Assembly: GCA_964642315.1 (NCBI GenBank)
Contig: CAZXOG010000002.1
Span: 124,001-188,000 of the forward strand
DNA length: 64,000 nucleotides
Direction of reading: 5' to 3'
From: JAGVDM01 sp964642315
GTDB lineage: Bacteria; Patescibacteriota; Gracilibacteria; Peribacterales; Peribacteraceae
How positions within the stretch are numbered: position 1 is the stretch's first letter; the number at the start of each line of letters is the position of its first letter. Under the pieces are notes generated by a model, which did not search any database, was not told where the DNA came from, and saw only the letters and a list, made by a program, of their open reading frames with translations. Made by a program: the position numbers and the translations under genes. Positions 42,104 through 50,639 of the stretch are shown piece after piece.

Positions 42104-42397
42104 ATGGTCAACAGATCCGACTACACACCTGCGCAGAACGAGTTGCTGCGAAGAATGGGGGTTCCTGACAACGATGAGCCAACGGCGGTGCAGGAAATTG
42201 TCATAACCGAGGATGACATTCCGGATTCGATGCGGGGGTCATTCGTGCGCAACGTGGTGAATCGAGAGGCCGGCGTTTCGTTCAAGCTCGATGGAGTCGG
42301 GGTTTCCATTGGCGATTCCTTGGGTACGGAAATTCGCAGCAGAAACTTAAGGACGCGCGACGAGGTGCTTGCGCTCATGAGGGAGTTCGCAGCCTGA
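42104..42397 (+). CDS. Small hypothetical protein
   Basis: 97 residues, acidic, soluble. No hydrophobic segment; predicted helices at both ends with a beta middle (VSFKLDGVGVSIGDSLGTEI). The upstream 40 bases are almost pure A/T with several TATAAT-like hexamers. It overlaps the TACTAT promoter of the next gene by its last codons. Function unknown. Confidence 0.6.
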   Translation: MVNRSDYTPAQNELLRRMGVPDNDEPTAVQEIVITEDDIPDSMRGSFVRNVVNREAGVSFKLDGVGVSIGDSLGTEIRSRNLRTRDEVLALMREFAA

Positions 42398-42411
42398 TGT
42401 ACTATGAGTGC

Positions 42412-42741
42412 ATGGCAACGACTGAGGATTTTGCGAAACTCGATATCCGCGCAGGAAGAGTGCTCTCCGTAGAACCTTTTCCGGAAGGGAAATACTCCAC
42501 GCATATCCTCACCATCGATTTCGGCGAGGAAATCGGCGTGAAGAAGTCCCTTGCCCGTCTTGCTCCCCATTACGACGAGCACATAGCGGGAACGGAAGTC
42601 CTCGGCGTGGTGAATTTTCCGCCGCGGCAAATCGGGAAGCACCTTTCCGAAGTGCTCACGCTCGGCGTCCCCGATGCGGAGGGCCATGTGATTTTGGTGC
42701 GGCCGGAGCGCGATGCACCACTCGGTGCGAGGCTCTATTGA
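42412..42741 (+). CDS. EMAP/CsaA-like tRNA-binding protein
   Basis: 109 residues forming a single tRNA_bind OB fold: DFAKLDIRAGRVLSVEPFPE, LTIDFGEEIGVKKS, GTEVLGVVNFPPRQIG and SEVLTLGVPD. Stand-alone versions (CsaA) act as tRNA-binding or chaperone-like proteins. The MetRS in this window lacks the C-terminal EMAP domain often found, so this may serve it in trans (inference). TACTAT (42400-42405) places transcription exactly at the ATG. Confidence 0.85.
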   Translation: MATTEDFAKLDIRAGRVLSVEPFPEGKYSTHILTIDFGEEIGVKKSLARLAPHYDEHIAGTEVLGVVNFPPRQIGKHLSEVLTLGVPDAEGHVILVRPERDAPLGARLY

Positions 42742-42772
42742 CATTGTCAAATAAATGTTTGTTTGATATAAT
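42738..42772 (+). promoter_or_regulatory. Strong promoter with overlapping palindrome
   Basis: TTGTCA (42744-42749), 17-base spacer, TATAAT (42767-42772). The perfect palindrome TTGACA-T-TGTCAA (42738-42750) overlaps the -35 and would suit a dimeric repressor. Confidence 0.75.
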
Positions 42773-42807
42773 ATTGGTTGAAACACAATCCTCTTCCAAA
42801 ACACACC

Positions 42808-43719
42808 ATGAGCAAATACGCATGGTCCTTTGCCTCTCCGGAGCACCGATTGCTCCATTTCGCGGGGTCCGGCGGGCCGGAGGCCCACGGCACGTGGGAA
42901 GCGGTGCAGCCGCAGAAAGAAGCCGCAGAGCGATCGGATGTCGATCCTGCGGAGCAGGCCGGCAAACGTCAACAGCGCCTGCAGCAGGATCTTGATGATA
43001 TCCGCCGCCGCGGCGGTGAGACGCCGGAGGATCCGGACAGTGCGGGTGGTCCTGCCGGCATCGGTCTTGCTGTTGGAGCAGAGGCGACGGCCACAGCCAT
43101 TGCTGGTGCCCGGGTGGAGAACCGCATTGATAATCGTCCCGTGTTCATCAACCAGAACCGGGTCACGGTGGTACAGGAAGGTACCCGTGCTGCTCCGGAG
43201 ACTGCGCCGCGGCTCTCCGAGCAGGAGGAGATGGCGCTCCTCAAGCGCATGGAGCAACAGATGGGATACGAGTTCACGTCCCGCGGGATCACTGCGGATG
43301 TCTCGGATCGGCCGCGCAGTGTCATGCAGCAGCAGGTGCTCGCGACGGTGGAATCACTCAAGGCGAAGCTCGCGGCGGATTTCAACAGAGAGCTGGAGTC
43401 CAAAGGTTCACGCTGGCGCTTGCTCACGGGGCCTGTGGGCCGAAGGTTCCTCATGCCGTACCAGGCGGATGCTGCCCTGCCGCTCCAATCCATTAATCCG
43501 AAGCAGTGGAATGTGATCAACGCTCAGATCCTGCAGTACCAGAGCGGGGTGAGCAGGGGCAGGAATCCCGAGTCCGCTCTCATGGGCATCAACCGGACGC
43601 TCGACCGCAGCAAGGTCCAGACCGTGCACTTCGAGAGCCGGCCTGGCTTCGTGATCCCGTTCCTCGTTTCGAGCGGCAGTTCCCCCGGTGGCCCGGATCG
43701 CGTAGCCGCAGCCCGGTAA
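42808..43719 (+). CDS. Hypothetical protein with low-complexity N-terminus
   Basis: 303 residues. The first 100 are charged and flexible with a Gln/Arg-rich helix (GKRQQRLQQDLDDIRRRGG). A Gly/Ala-rich hydrophobic stretch (GIGLAVGAEATATAIAGA) may be a weak membrane segment. A mixed alpha/beta C-terminal part follows (LKRMEQQMGYEFTSRGI, MQQQVLATVESLKAKLAADF). No signal peptide and no known motif. It has the strongest consensus promoter in the window with a leader of about 29 bases, so expression may be high and regulated. Confidence 0.65.
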   Translation: MSKYAWSFASPEHRLLHFAGSGGPEAHGTWEAVQPQKEAAERSDVDPAEQAGKRQQRLQQDLDDIRRRGGETPEDPDSAGGPAGIGLAVGAEATATAIAGARVENRIDNRPVFINQNRVTVVQEGTRAAPETAPRLSEQEEMALLKRMEQQMGYEFTSRGITADVSDRPRSVMQQQVLATVESLKAKLAADFNRELESKGSRWRLLTGPVGRRFLMPYQADAALPLQSINPKQWNVINAQILQYQSGVSRGRNPESALMGINRTLDRSKVQTVHFESRPGFVIPFLVSSGSSPGGPDRVAAAR

Positions 43720-43747
43720 CATCATCTATTTCCCGTTCCATTCCATC

Positions 43748-44074
43748 ATGCAGTCGCCGGTCGCCGCGCTCCCTTCTGGCAAGCAGCTCTACGATTCCCT
43801 CATGGGGAACATCGAGCCGGAACTCGTGAGCGGCGTCATCCCGGCGCTTGCCGCCCGGTACGCCGGTGAAACGCCCGATGCGCACACATCCCGCATGGAG
43901 CGGTACAAGAGGGCGTTCGAGGAATACGATCGCCGGTGCGCGGAATACTTGCGCGGGCTCAGGTCGGATGTTGCAACGTTTCGCAAACAGTCGCGCAAAG
44001 CCGTGGAGGGGCGGCAGCGTTCCGCAGAGCAAGCAGCGCTCCAAACGCTCGAGGATTCCATATTTTCTTCGTAG
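43748..44074 (+). CDS. Hypothetical helical protein
   Basis: 108 residues, all predicted helix, basic and charged (MERYKRAFEEYDRRCAEYLR, VEGRQRSAEQAALQTLED). It starts 28 bases after the previous gene and is probably in the same operon. It resembles a small coiled-coil or adaptor protein. Function unknown. Convergent with the lipoprotein at 44081. Confidence 0.6.
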   Translation: MQSPVAALPSGKQLYDSLMGNIEPELVSGVIPALAARYAGETPDAHTSRMERYKRAFEEYDRRCAEYLRGLRSDVATFRKQSRKAVEGRQRSAEQAALQTLEDSIFSS

Positions 44075-44080
44075 GTTCGG

Positions 44081-44683
44081 CTAGATCGTCCACTGGTCGT
44101 GGACGATGCCGACGAGGCGATCTCCCTCGAAGACGAGGAGGAGGCTTGCCCAGTCCATCCCGCCGTACTGCGGATCGAAGCCGGGGAAGTGATACTCCAC
44201 GATGGAGGCACCAGGATAGAACTCCGCAATCGTGTTCATGGCATTGCCCCGCTGCTTCGGTTCGTTCCAGAGAACTTCCGGCGCTTGCGAGTAATCGTGG
44301 TCCCATACGAACTTTTCCACGTACTCGGCCGGGGTGAGCACGATCGGTTCGCCGGATCCGTCGTACGATCCCCATATGCGCGTGTCATCCGATGCGTACA
44401 GGCCGGCGAAGTCCGTGCCACGGAACACAATGTCCGTTTCTCTGATTGTTGTGTACGGGCTGAAGCGCACGCCTTTCTCCGGATGTTCGTAGGAGTCAAG
44501 CGCTTGGGAGTTCCGCGATTTGAGGGCATTGATGATCGATTCCGCAGCACTTGCCGCCGGATTTTCCTGCGCGTCGGCAGGCTTTGGTGCCGGTGGTTCG
44601 GCTGGTTTTACCGGCACATTCGTTGCGTTGCAGCCGGCAAGGAAGATTGCGGCGGCAAGGATAGTCATGCGGCATGTATTCAT
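44081..44683 (-). CDS. Lipoprotein of unknown function
   Basis: 200 residues: lipobox IFLAGCN (C18), a proline/alanine linker (VPVKPAEPPAPKPADA) and a globular domain of about 145 residues with FSPYTTIRETDIVF, WGSYDGSGEPIVLTPAEYVE and YHFPGFDPQYGGMDWASLLL. The domain could be an NTF2-like or similar alpha+beta fold; I cannot name it. The start overlaps the stop of the phosphoribosyltransferase gene by ATGA, so the two are co-transcribed. Confidence 0.75.
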   Translation of the reverse strand: MNTCRMTILAAAIFLAGCNATNVPVKPAEPPAPKPADAQENPAASAAESIINALKSRNSQALDSYEHPEKGVRFSPYTTIRETDIVFRGTDFAGLYASDDTRIWGSYDGSGEPIVLTPAEYVEKFVWDHDYSQAPEVLWNEPKQRGNAMNTIAEFYPGASIVEYHFPGFDPQYGGMDWASLLLVFEGDRLVGIVHDQWTI

Positions 44684-45336
44684 GCACGCATCTTCGCCGT
44701 TTCCGCGAGCAGCCGCAACACTTCCTCATCCTCTACCTGCGGGAATTCCCTGTACCACTGGCCGACAGCGTGGAACGCGGCGGGTTCGGCGAGGATCCGC
44801 ACATCGTCCGCGCGTTCGCGGAGACGTGCCGCGGTATCCGGCGGGCAGACCGGGAGCGCTGCAACGATGCGTTTTGCCTTGGCGTTTCGCAGATCCTCGA
44901 TCGCGGCGAAGAGCGTTGCGCCGGTTGCGGCCCCATCGTCGGTGACGATGATGGTTTTCCCGCCCGGATCGGGACGTCCGGCAGCGAGATACGCGGTTCT
45001 GCGCCGCTTGAGTTCGGCCATTTCCTCCTCCACCACCGGCTCCAGATCCGCCCAGGTGGTTCCCGTGAGCGTCATGGCCTGCTCATCGAGGAACGTCGCA
45101 CCGCCTTCTGCAATCGCCCCGAGCGCGTACTCGCGGTGATCGGGGTGGCCGAGCTTGCGCACGATGTACGGGTAGAGCGGCAGCGCGAGTTCGCGGGCAA
45201 GTGCTGCGCCGGTCACAACGCCGCCGCGCACGAGCGCGAAGATGTAGGTATCTTCCGCATTCTTCAATTCTGCGAGTTCAGCGCTCAGCTGCACCCCGGC
45301 ATCCATCCGCGTGTGGAAGGGCAGGCGCAGTTTCAT
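44680..45336 (-). CDS. Phosphoribosyltransferase-domain protein
   Basis: 218 residues. The PRPP loop is IIVTDDGAATGATLFAAI (the VDDGAATG motif), preceded by an N-terminal FALVRGGVVTGAALARELAL block and REYALGAIAEGG. Such stand-alone type I PRTase proteins are common but their substrates are mostly unknown. TAGAAT (45343-45348, minus strand) puts transcription exactly on the ATG at 45336. It precedes the lipoprotein gene by a four-base overlap. Confidence 0.82.
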   Translation of the reverse strand: MKLRLPFHTRMDAGVQLSAELAELKNAEDTYIFALVRGGVVTGAALARELALPLYPYIVRKLGHPDHREYALGAIAEGGATFLDEQAMTLTGTTWADLEPVVEEEMAELKRRRTAYLAAGRPDPGGKTIIVTDDGAATGATLFAAIEDLRNAKAKRIVAALPVCPPDTAARLRERADDVRILAEPAAFHAVGQWYREFPQVEDEEVLRLLAETAKMRA

Positions 45337-45345
45337 AGGCATATT

Positions 45346-45615
45346 CTACTCTTGCGTACCACGTGGTTCTGTAACGCGGAGCCCGGGAATCGCCGATTTC
45401 GGAATCGCGATGCCCCGGCCGTCAAGGAGGGCGAACACGTACTCGCTCGTGGCGTGTTCCATGGTGATCACTGTGCCCTGCGGGAGCACTTCTTCTCTGC
45501 GCGTTCCCATAATCCAGGAACTCTCGTGCTTTTCTCCATCCACCGGAACTCGGCAGTCTGTTTCGAGCGTGTGACTCCCGAACCAGTTGGTCTGAGTGAG
45601 GATCATCGCTTGCAT
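45346..45615 (-). CDS. Small hypothetical protein
   Basis: 89 residues, soluble, beta-rich (TLETDCRVPVDG, QGTVITMEHATSEYVFALLDG, RGIAIPKSAIPGL). No diagnostic motif. It lies nine bases upstream of the PRTase gene, but the PRTase has its own promoter. No convincing hexamer or Shine-Dalgarno is next to its start, and an internal ATG three codons on is an alternative. Confidence 0.5.
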   Translation of the reverse strand: MQAMILTQTNWFGSHTLETDCRVPVDGEKHESSWIMGTRREEVLPQGTVITMEHATSEYVFALLDGRGIAIPKSAIPGLRVTEPRGTQE

Positions 45616-45811
45616 GGGGAATGCTGCTTACGGTTGCAGTGTAGGGAGTTGTTTCTTGCACGGGAGGCTGAAGGAATTCGAAATGCCATTCGGTGGTTTT
45701 TGGCTCATTCCTGAGGGCGCGAATTGACCCTCCGATCCTCGCAATGCTCGCAGAAGTATCTTCGCCTATGGCAGTGGGGCTATGCTACGGCTGAATATTC
45801 CCACTTTTGCT

Positions 45812-47119
45812 ATGGCAGCCCATGCAGAGAAGCATGCATCATCCACGCCGTACTCCCGTTTTCAGGTGACGCTCGAGGCCGTGCTCAGCGCGCTCGATCT
45901 TCCCGCGGGTGACCGTGCGCCGTTCCACGATCCGCAGCATGTTCACAAGAAGGAGATCACGATCAAGCGGGATGACGGCAGTTCTGCCACGTTCCCCGCG
46001 TTCCGCGTGCAGTTCAACAACGCCCGCGGCCCGTACAAGGGTGGCATCCGTTTCCATCCGCAGGCGGATGAAGACGAGGTGAAGGCGCTTGCCGCACTCA
46101 TGGCAATCAAGACGGCTGTCGTGGACATTCCATTCGGCGGGGCCAAGGGTGGCGTGCAGGTGAATCCTAAGGAACTCAGCAAGCGCGAGGTGCAGGTGGT
46201 CTCTCGTGCGTACGTGCAGGCGTTCGCAGAACACCTGGGGGCGGATATGGACTGTCCCGCGCCGGATGTGAACACGAATCCGGCGATCATGGCGTGGATG
46301 CGCGACGAGTACGAGCGGATCACGCGAACGTACAGCCCGGCGATGATCACGGGCAAGCCGATGGCGTTCGGCGGGTCCGTCGGCCGCGATACCGCTACTG
46401 CCCGGGGCGGGTTCTTCCTCTTGCAGGAGCTTGTGGAGGGCGAAGCGCTGGATCCCGCGGAACTCCGCGTAGCGATCCAGGGGTTCGGGAACGCGGGAGC
46501 GACGATGGCGCACTTCCTCCACAATGCCGGGTACACGGTGGTCGCGGTTTCCGATTCGCAGGGGGGCATTTACGCGGAGGAGGGGATCGATCCCGTGCGC
46601 ATCGAGAAGTACAAGCGCAAGACCGGTTCTGTTTCCGGCGAGTACTGCGAGGGATCGGTGTGCGACATTGACCGCATGAAGCTCGACGGCGTGCGGCACA
46701 TCACGAACGAAGAGCTCCTTATGCTCCCGTGCGACATTCTCATCCCGGCGGCGCTCGACAATGTGGTGACGGCAGAGAACGCTGCAGACATCCAGGCGAA
46801 GTACATCTTCGAGCTCGCGAACGGCCCCACCACGCCCGAGGCGGACCGGATTCTCGAGGGGAAAGGAGTGAAGATCGTGCCGGATGTGCTCGCGAATGCC
46901 GGTGGCGTGACGGTGAGCTACTTCGAGTGGTCGCAGGGGCGCTCGGGGGAACAGTGGACTGCGGAACAGGTGGATGACCGGCTACGGCGCACGATGCTCG
47001 ACGCGTACAAAGCTGTTCGCCGCGCAGCGCAGCGCCATGGCATGAGCTACCGGCATGCGGCGTTTGCCGTAGGGCTGCAGCGCATCATGGATGCCATGCG
47101 CGCACGCGGATGGCTGTGA
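45812..47119 (+). CDS. gdhA: Glutamate dehydrogenase (Glu/Leu/Phe/Val family)
   Basis: 435 residues. The substrate domain has PYKGGIRFHP, the catalytic-lysine region FGGAKGGVQVNPKEL, DCPAPDVNTNPAIMAW and GKPMAFGGSVGRDTATARG. The NAD(P)-binding domain has IQGFGNAGATMAHFL; ELANGPTTPEAD and ANAGGVTVSYFEWSQ follow. It interconverts glutamate and 2-oxoglutarate plus ammonia. This could supply glutamate for the MurD/MurL route. I start at the ATG at 45812, which gives a natural N-terminus (MAAHAEKHASSTPYSRF); an in-frame start at 45782 is possible. Confidence 0.93.
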   Translation: MAAHAEKHASSTPYSRFQVTLEAVLSALDLPAGDRAPFHDPQHVHKKEITIKRDDGSSATFPAFRVQFNNARGPYKGGIRFHPQADEDEVKALAALMAIKTAVVDIPFGGAKGGVQVNPKELSKREVQVVSRAYVQAFAEHLGADMDCPAPDVNTNPAIMAWMRDEYERITRTYSPAMITGKPMAFGGSVGRDTATARGGFFLLQELVEGEALDPAELRVAIQGFGNAGATMAHFLHNAGYTVVAVSDSQGGIYAEEGIDPVRIEKYKRKTGSVSGEYCEGSVCDIDRMKLDGVRHITNEELLMLPCDILIPAALDNVVTAENAADIQAKYIFELANGPTTPEADRILEGKGVKIVPDVLANAGGVTVSYFEWSQGRSGEQWTAEQVDDRLRRTMLDAYKAVRRAAQRHGMSYRHAAFAVGLQRIMDAMRARGWL

Positions 47120-47162
47120 GCCGTCTTTGCAGACCCACGGTACTTCCTCTACTCTCGTGTCC

Positions 47163-48119
47163 ATGTACGACGTGCTCGTCATCGGCCTTGGGGCAGCCGG
47201 GTACACCGCGGCGATCTACAACGCCCGGTACAAGCTCACCACGTTCATCGTGGGTGCCGAAGAGGGCGGTATGGGGATGACTGCCGCGGAGGTGGGAAAC
47301 TGGCCCGGGGATATTGAGGTGCGGGGGCCGGATCTCATGGAGCGGTTCAAGAATCATGCGCTCAGTTTCGGCGATCTCGTCACGCACCGCATTGCGCGGG
47401 TGCAAGATGCACAAAAGATTCCTGCAGGTTTTCGCCTCACTCTCGAGGGGGGTGACACTGTGGAGGGAAGAACTCTCCTCTTCACGACGGGTTCGGTGAA
47501 ACGGCATCTCGGCGTGCCTGGCGAACAGGAATTCGCCGGGAAAGGGGTGACGTACTGCGCGACGTGCGATGCATTCTTCTACCGCGGGAAGACGGTTGCG
47601 GTGATCGGTGGCGGGGATAGCGCCGTGGAGGGTGCGGCGATCACGGCGCAGGTGGCGAAGACGGTGTATCTGGTTCACCGCAGGAACGAGTTCCGCGCGG
47701 AGCCGTACTGGGTGGATGAGGTGAAGAACAAGAGGAATATCACCATGGTGCTGGAACGGAACGTTCTGGAGATCCTCGGAAAGGAGCGTGTCACTGGCTT
47801 GAAGCTCGATCAGCCATTCCAGGGCAGCGATGTCCTCGCGGTGGACGGCGTGTTCATTGAGGTGGGTTCACTCCCCGCATCCGGTCTCGCAAAGAGCCTG
47901 GGGTGCGCGCTCGATGCGAAAGGATTCCTCAAGGTTGATCAGACGATGCAGACGACTGTGCCGGGGGTGTTCGGCGCTGGTGATGTGACGAACGCGAGCA
48001 ATCACTTTGCCCAATTCGCCACCGCGGCCGGCGAGGCGGCTGTGGCGGCAAACGGCATCTTCACGTATCTCCAGTCGGGGGGTGCGCAGGCGGAAGGCGC
48101 GAGTGGCCGCATGGGGTGA
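47163..48119 (+). CDS. trxB: Thioredoxin reductase
   Basis: 318-residue FAD/NADPH flavoprotein. The N-terminal FAD loop is VLVIGLGAAGYTAAIYNAR, the redox pair is YCATCDAFFY, and the NADPH loop is VAVIGGGDSAVEGAA. VHRRNEFRA and the C-terminal FGAGDVTNASNHFAQFATAAGEAAVAA follow. It reduces thioredoxin-like proteins. TACTCT (47150-47155) predicts a one-base leader. It follows gdhA by 43 bases but has its own promoter. Confidence 0.93.
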   Translation: MYDVLVIGLGAAGYTAAIYNARYKLTTFIVGAEEGGMGMTAAEVGNWPGDIEVRGPDLMERFKNHALSFGDLVTHRIARVQDAQKIPAGFRLTLEGGDTVEGRTLLFTTGSVKRHLGVPGEQEFAGKGVTYCATCDAFFYRGKTVAVIGGGDSAVEGAAITAQVAKTVYLVHRRNEFRAEPYWVDEVKNKRNITMVLERNVLEILGKERVTGLKLDQPFQGSDVLAVDGVFIEVGSLPASGLAKSLGCALDAKGFLKVDQTMQTTVPGVFGAGDVTNASNHFAQFATAAGEAAVAANGIFTYLQSGGAQAEGASGRMG

Positions 48120-48184
48120 TGTTTCACAACGATTCTGGCTGATTCTCCTTGCAAAAGGGGGTTTTCTCCGTATGCTTCGCCCGT

Positions 48185-48373
48185 ATGCCACGCGGTAAGC
48201 GCACCGTTTTCACCGTTTCCTGTTCCGCCTGCGGTACCCGTATCGGGTCTGTGCGGCTGCTCAAGCAGAATTCCAAGGGTGTCACCTGGAAGGATTACAA
48301 GCCGGAGAAGTACTGCGGGACCTGCCGCAAGCACGTGGCTGCGAAGGTCAAGGAGGAGCGGCATACCACTTGA
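48185..48373 (+). CDS. rpmG: Ribosomal protein L33-like zinc-ribbon protein
   Basis: 62 residues, very basic, with two cysteine pairs: SCSACG and YCGTCRKH. The arrangement and the KYCGTCRKH ending agree with zinc-containing L33 of the 50S subunit, although the middle (RLLKQNSKGVTWKDYKPE) is divergent. TATGCT (48171-48176) predicts a two-base leader. Downstream is the NUDIX gene with its own promoter. Confidence 0.8.
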   Translation: MPRGKRTVFTVSCSACGTRIGSVRLLKQNSKGVTWKDYKPEKYCGTCRKHVAAKVKEERHTT

Positions 48374-48435
48374 GTGGCTGCAGAAGAATTGGTTCGTCAG
48401 TGATGGCCCGGGTTTTCCCGTGCTATAGTTCGGAT

Positions 48436-48927
48436 GTGCCGAACGAAGTCTACCGCCGCTGCGCTTCCATTGCCGTGTTCCGTCCGGCGAAGGTGTGTGC
48501 TCCCGGCGGGTCGTGTGCCGCATCCTACGAGCTCCTGCTTCTCCACAAGCCCCGAAAAAGCGATGCCTGGCAGCTCCCCCAGGGGGGATGCGAGGAGGGA
48601 GAGACAACGCAGCAGGCTGCCGAGCGGGAGCTCAAGGAGGAGGCGGGGATCACCGCCGATGTGGTCGGCAGGAGCGCGAAGGTGTACCAGTACGACTTCC
48701 CGCCGTCGTACCGCCGCTTCCGTCCCGACAACGTCCGTGGTCAGCGCATCGAATTCGTCTTCGCGTTGCTGCAGGGTGGCGGGCCCATCCGTGTGGACGG
48801 GAAGGAAATTGACGCGTACGTCTGGGTGTCGCTTGGGCAAATCGGGCAGTACGTGAAGCGCCGCGAATACCTCGCCATTCTCACTGCGATCGTGGAGGAG
48901 GCGAGGGGCGTTCTCCCGCCGCAGTGA
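48436..48927 (+). CDS. NUDIX hydrolase, RppH/diadenosine-polyphosphatase-like
   Basis: 163 residues. The Nudix box is complete: GGCEEGETTQQAAERELKEE followed by AG. It is preceded by DAWQLPQGG, typical of RppH/ApaH-type enzymes, and followed by YDFPPSYRR and GQRIEFVFALLQ. RppH removes pyrophosphate from 5'-triphosphate RNA. That is of interest in a genome with leaderless messages, but the substrate is inference. GTG start: TATAGT (48424-48429) puts transcription exactly on it. One base separates its stop from recF. Confidence 0.87.
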   Translation: MPNEVYRRCASIAVFRPAKVCAPGGSCAASYELLLLHKPRKSDAWQLPQGGCEEGETTQQAAERELKEEAGITADVVGRSAKVYQYDFPPSYRRFRPDNVRGQRIEFVFALLQGGGPIRVDGKEIDAYVWVSLGQIGQYVKRREYLAILTAIVEEARGVLPPQ

Positions 48928-48928
48928 T

Positions 48929-50059
48929 ATGCGCCTCTCCGAACTTACCCTTGAGCATTTTCGCTCGTACGGAGCGCTCCGCATGCAGTTTCCCGATGCA
49001 GAGAGCGATGTGCACCTGCTCGTTGGGCCCAATGCCGCCGGCAAGACGAATATTCTCGAGGCCGTGGCGGTTCTCGCGCTCACGAAATCCTGCCTTGGCG
49101 CGGAGGAGGAGGATCTCGCGCGATGGGGGAGCGAGTACTACCGTGTCCGCGGAGTTGCGCGTGCGGACGATGCGTCGGAACGCACGCTGGAGGTGGCGTT
49201 CCAGACTGCGCCGCGCCGCCGGAAGATCTGTTTGCAGGGCGACGTGCACGTGTCTGCGGGGAGGATGGTCGGAGGGTTGCCGGTTGTGCTCTTCCTCCCG
49301 CAGGATCTCGATCTCTTCTCCGGGCCGCCGCAGCGCCGGCGACAGTTTTTTGATCAGCTCCTGAGCCAAGTGTCTCCGGAGTACCTTTCCATGCTCACGG
49401 CGTATGCGCGGATCCTGCGTCAGCGGAATGTTCTCCTACGCTACGTCGCGCGCGGCAACGCCGCCGCTGACGCGCTCGCCGTGTGGGACCAGCAGCTTGC
49501 TGAGGTCGGTGCCGGCGTGACGCTGCGGCGTCTGGAACTCGTGGAAGTACTGCAGTGCACACTCGCCGATGAGCTCTCCGCGCTCGGGGAATCCTGGAGC
49601 GATGCTTGCATCGTGTACGAGCGCAAGGGGCGGGAGCGTACCCCGGAGGCGATGGCAACGGAGCTGCGTGAACTCCTCTCTTTGCACCGCGAGCGGGATA
49701 TTGCGCTTCAGGCCACGACGGTCGGCCCGCACCGGGAGGATTGGCACCTGGATGCCGCGGGGCGCGATATTGCCACGTTCGCCTCCCGCGGGCAGCAGCG
49801 CGCGGCCGTTCTTGCCCTGGTGTTCCTCCAGGTGTCGTACATGGAACTCAGGCGAGGGGAGCGGCCGGTGATCCTCTGCGACGACGTGTTCTCCGAGCTC
49901 GATGACGAGCACCAGGCATCGCTCCTTTCCTGCTTTGACGGGCATCAAGTGTTCATCACCGCGACACACGTGCCATCGCGGCTGCACAGTGCGCACGTGT
50001 GGCGTGTGAAAGCCGGTACCGCTTCGAAGCAGCGGGACGGCGTGTGCCGAGTGCTGTGA
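48929..50059 (+). CDS. recF: DNA replication/repair protein RecF
   Basis: 376-residue SMC-like ATPase that loads RecA at gaps. Walker A: LVGPNAAGKTNILEAV; the N-terminus LSELTLEHFRSYG is characteristic. LPQDLDLFSGPPQRRRQFFD is the family signature, and the C-terminal ABC part has GPHREDW, ASRGQQRAAVLALVFLQ and Walker B ILCDDVFSELDDEH. It follows the NUDIX gene by one base (TGATATG), so the two are one operon. Convergent with ruvC. Confidence 0.94.
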   Translation: MRLSELTLEHFRSYGALRMQFPDAESDVHLLVGPNAAGKTNILEAVAVLALTKSCLGAEEEDLARWGSEYYRVRGVARADDASERTLEVAFQTAPRRRKICLQGDVHVSAGRMVGGLPVVLFLPQDLDLFSGPPQRRRQFFDQLLSQVSPEYLSMLTAYARILRQRNVLLRYVARGNAAADALAVWDQQLAEVGAGVTLRRLELVEVLQCTLADELSALGESWSDACIVYERKGRERTPEAMATELRELLSLHRERDIALQATTVGPHREDWHLDAAGRDIATFASRGQQRAAVLALVFLQVSYMELRRGERPVILCDDVFSELDDEHQASLLSCFDGHQVFITATHVPSRLHSAHVWRVKAGTASKQRDGVCRVL

Positions 50060-50061
50060 CA

Positions 50062-50541
50062 CTACATTGCATGCGCCGCAATGGCGCCGTACGCCGCGAG
50101 CGCGAGCGCATCCGCGGCGTCATCCGGCTGCGGAATTTCCGCGAGCTGCAGCATGCGCACGAGCATGTCCTGCACCTGCCGCTTATCCGCTTTGCCATCT
50201 CCTGTTATGGCGTGCTTGAGCTGCATGGGGGTGGGTTCGGTCACCGGAATGCCGCGTACAGCGAGGTGCTCGAGGATGACGCCGCGTGCTTGCGCGACAT
50301 CGATGGCAGACTTCTCGTTCACGGCGAAGAACACCCGCTCCACCACTGCGCAGTCCGGTGCGAATTCCTGCAGGATTCCCGCAAAATCCTCCGCAATTTC
50401 CGCGAGGCGGTCTGGGGTTTCTGTGCCGGCCTCGGTCTCGATCGTCAGCCAGTCCAGCACGCGGATATCCTGCGGATTGTCGCTCTCCACGAGGGCGATT
50501 CCTGTGGTGGCAAGGCCGGGGTCAATGCCGAGAATCCTCAT
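50062..50541 (-). CDS. ruvC: Holliday junction resolvase RuvC
   Basis: 159 residues. RNase-H-like fold with the acidic active site visible: D in RILGIDPGLATTG, E in VVERVFFAVNEKSA, and the C-terminal DDAADALALAAYGA pair. QLKHAITGDGKADKRQVQ is the conserved basic helix. It resolves Holliday junctions with RuvAB. Start at the ATG at 50541, the first residue of the fold; longer in-frame starts run through the upstream region of the divergent gene. Confidence 0.94.
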   Translation of the reverse strand: MRILGIDPGLATTGIALVESDNPQDIRVLDWLTIETEAGTETPDRLAEIAEDFAGILQEFAPDCAVVERVFFAVNEKSAIDVAQARGVILEHLAVRGIPVTEPTPMQLKHAITGDGKADKRQVQDMLVRMLQLAEIPQPDDAADALALAAYGAIAAHAM

Positions 50542-50639
50542 GGTTTGCAGCGTGCAACGTCCGTCCTTTTCCGGCAAGTCCCTCCGATTGCCGGAATGTT
50601 CGTTTTCTGCTATCCTAAGGGGAAAACACAGACATATAC

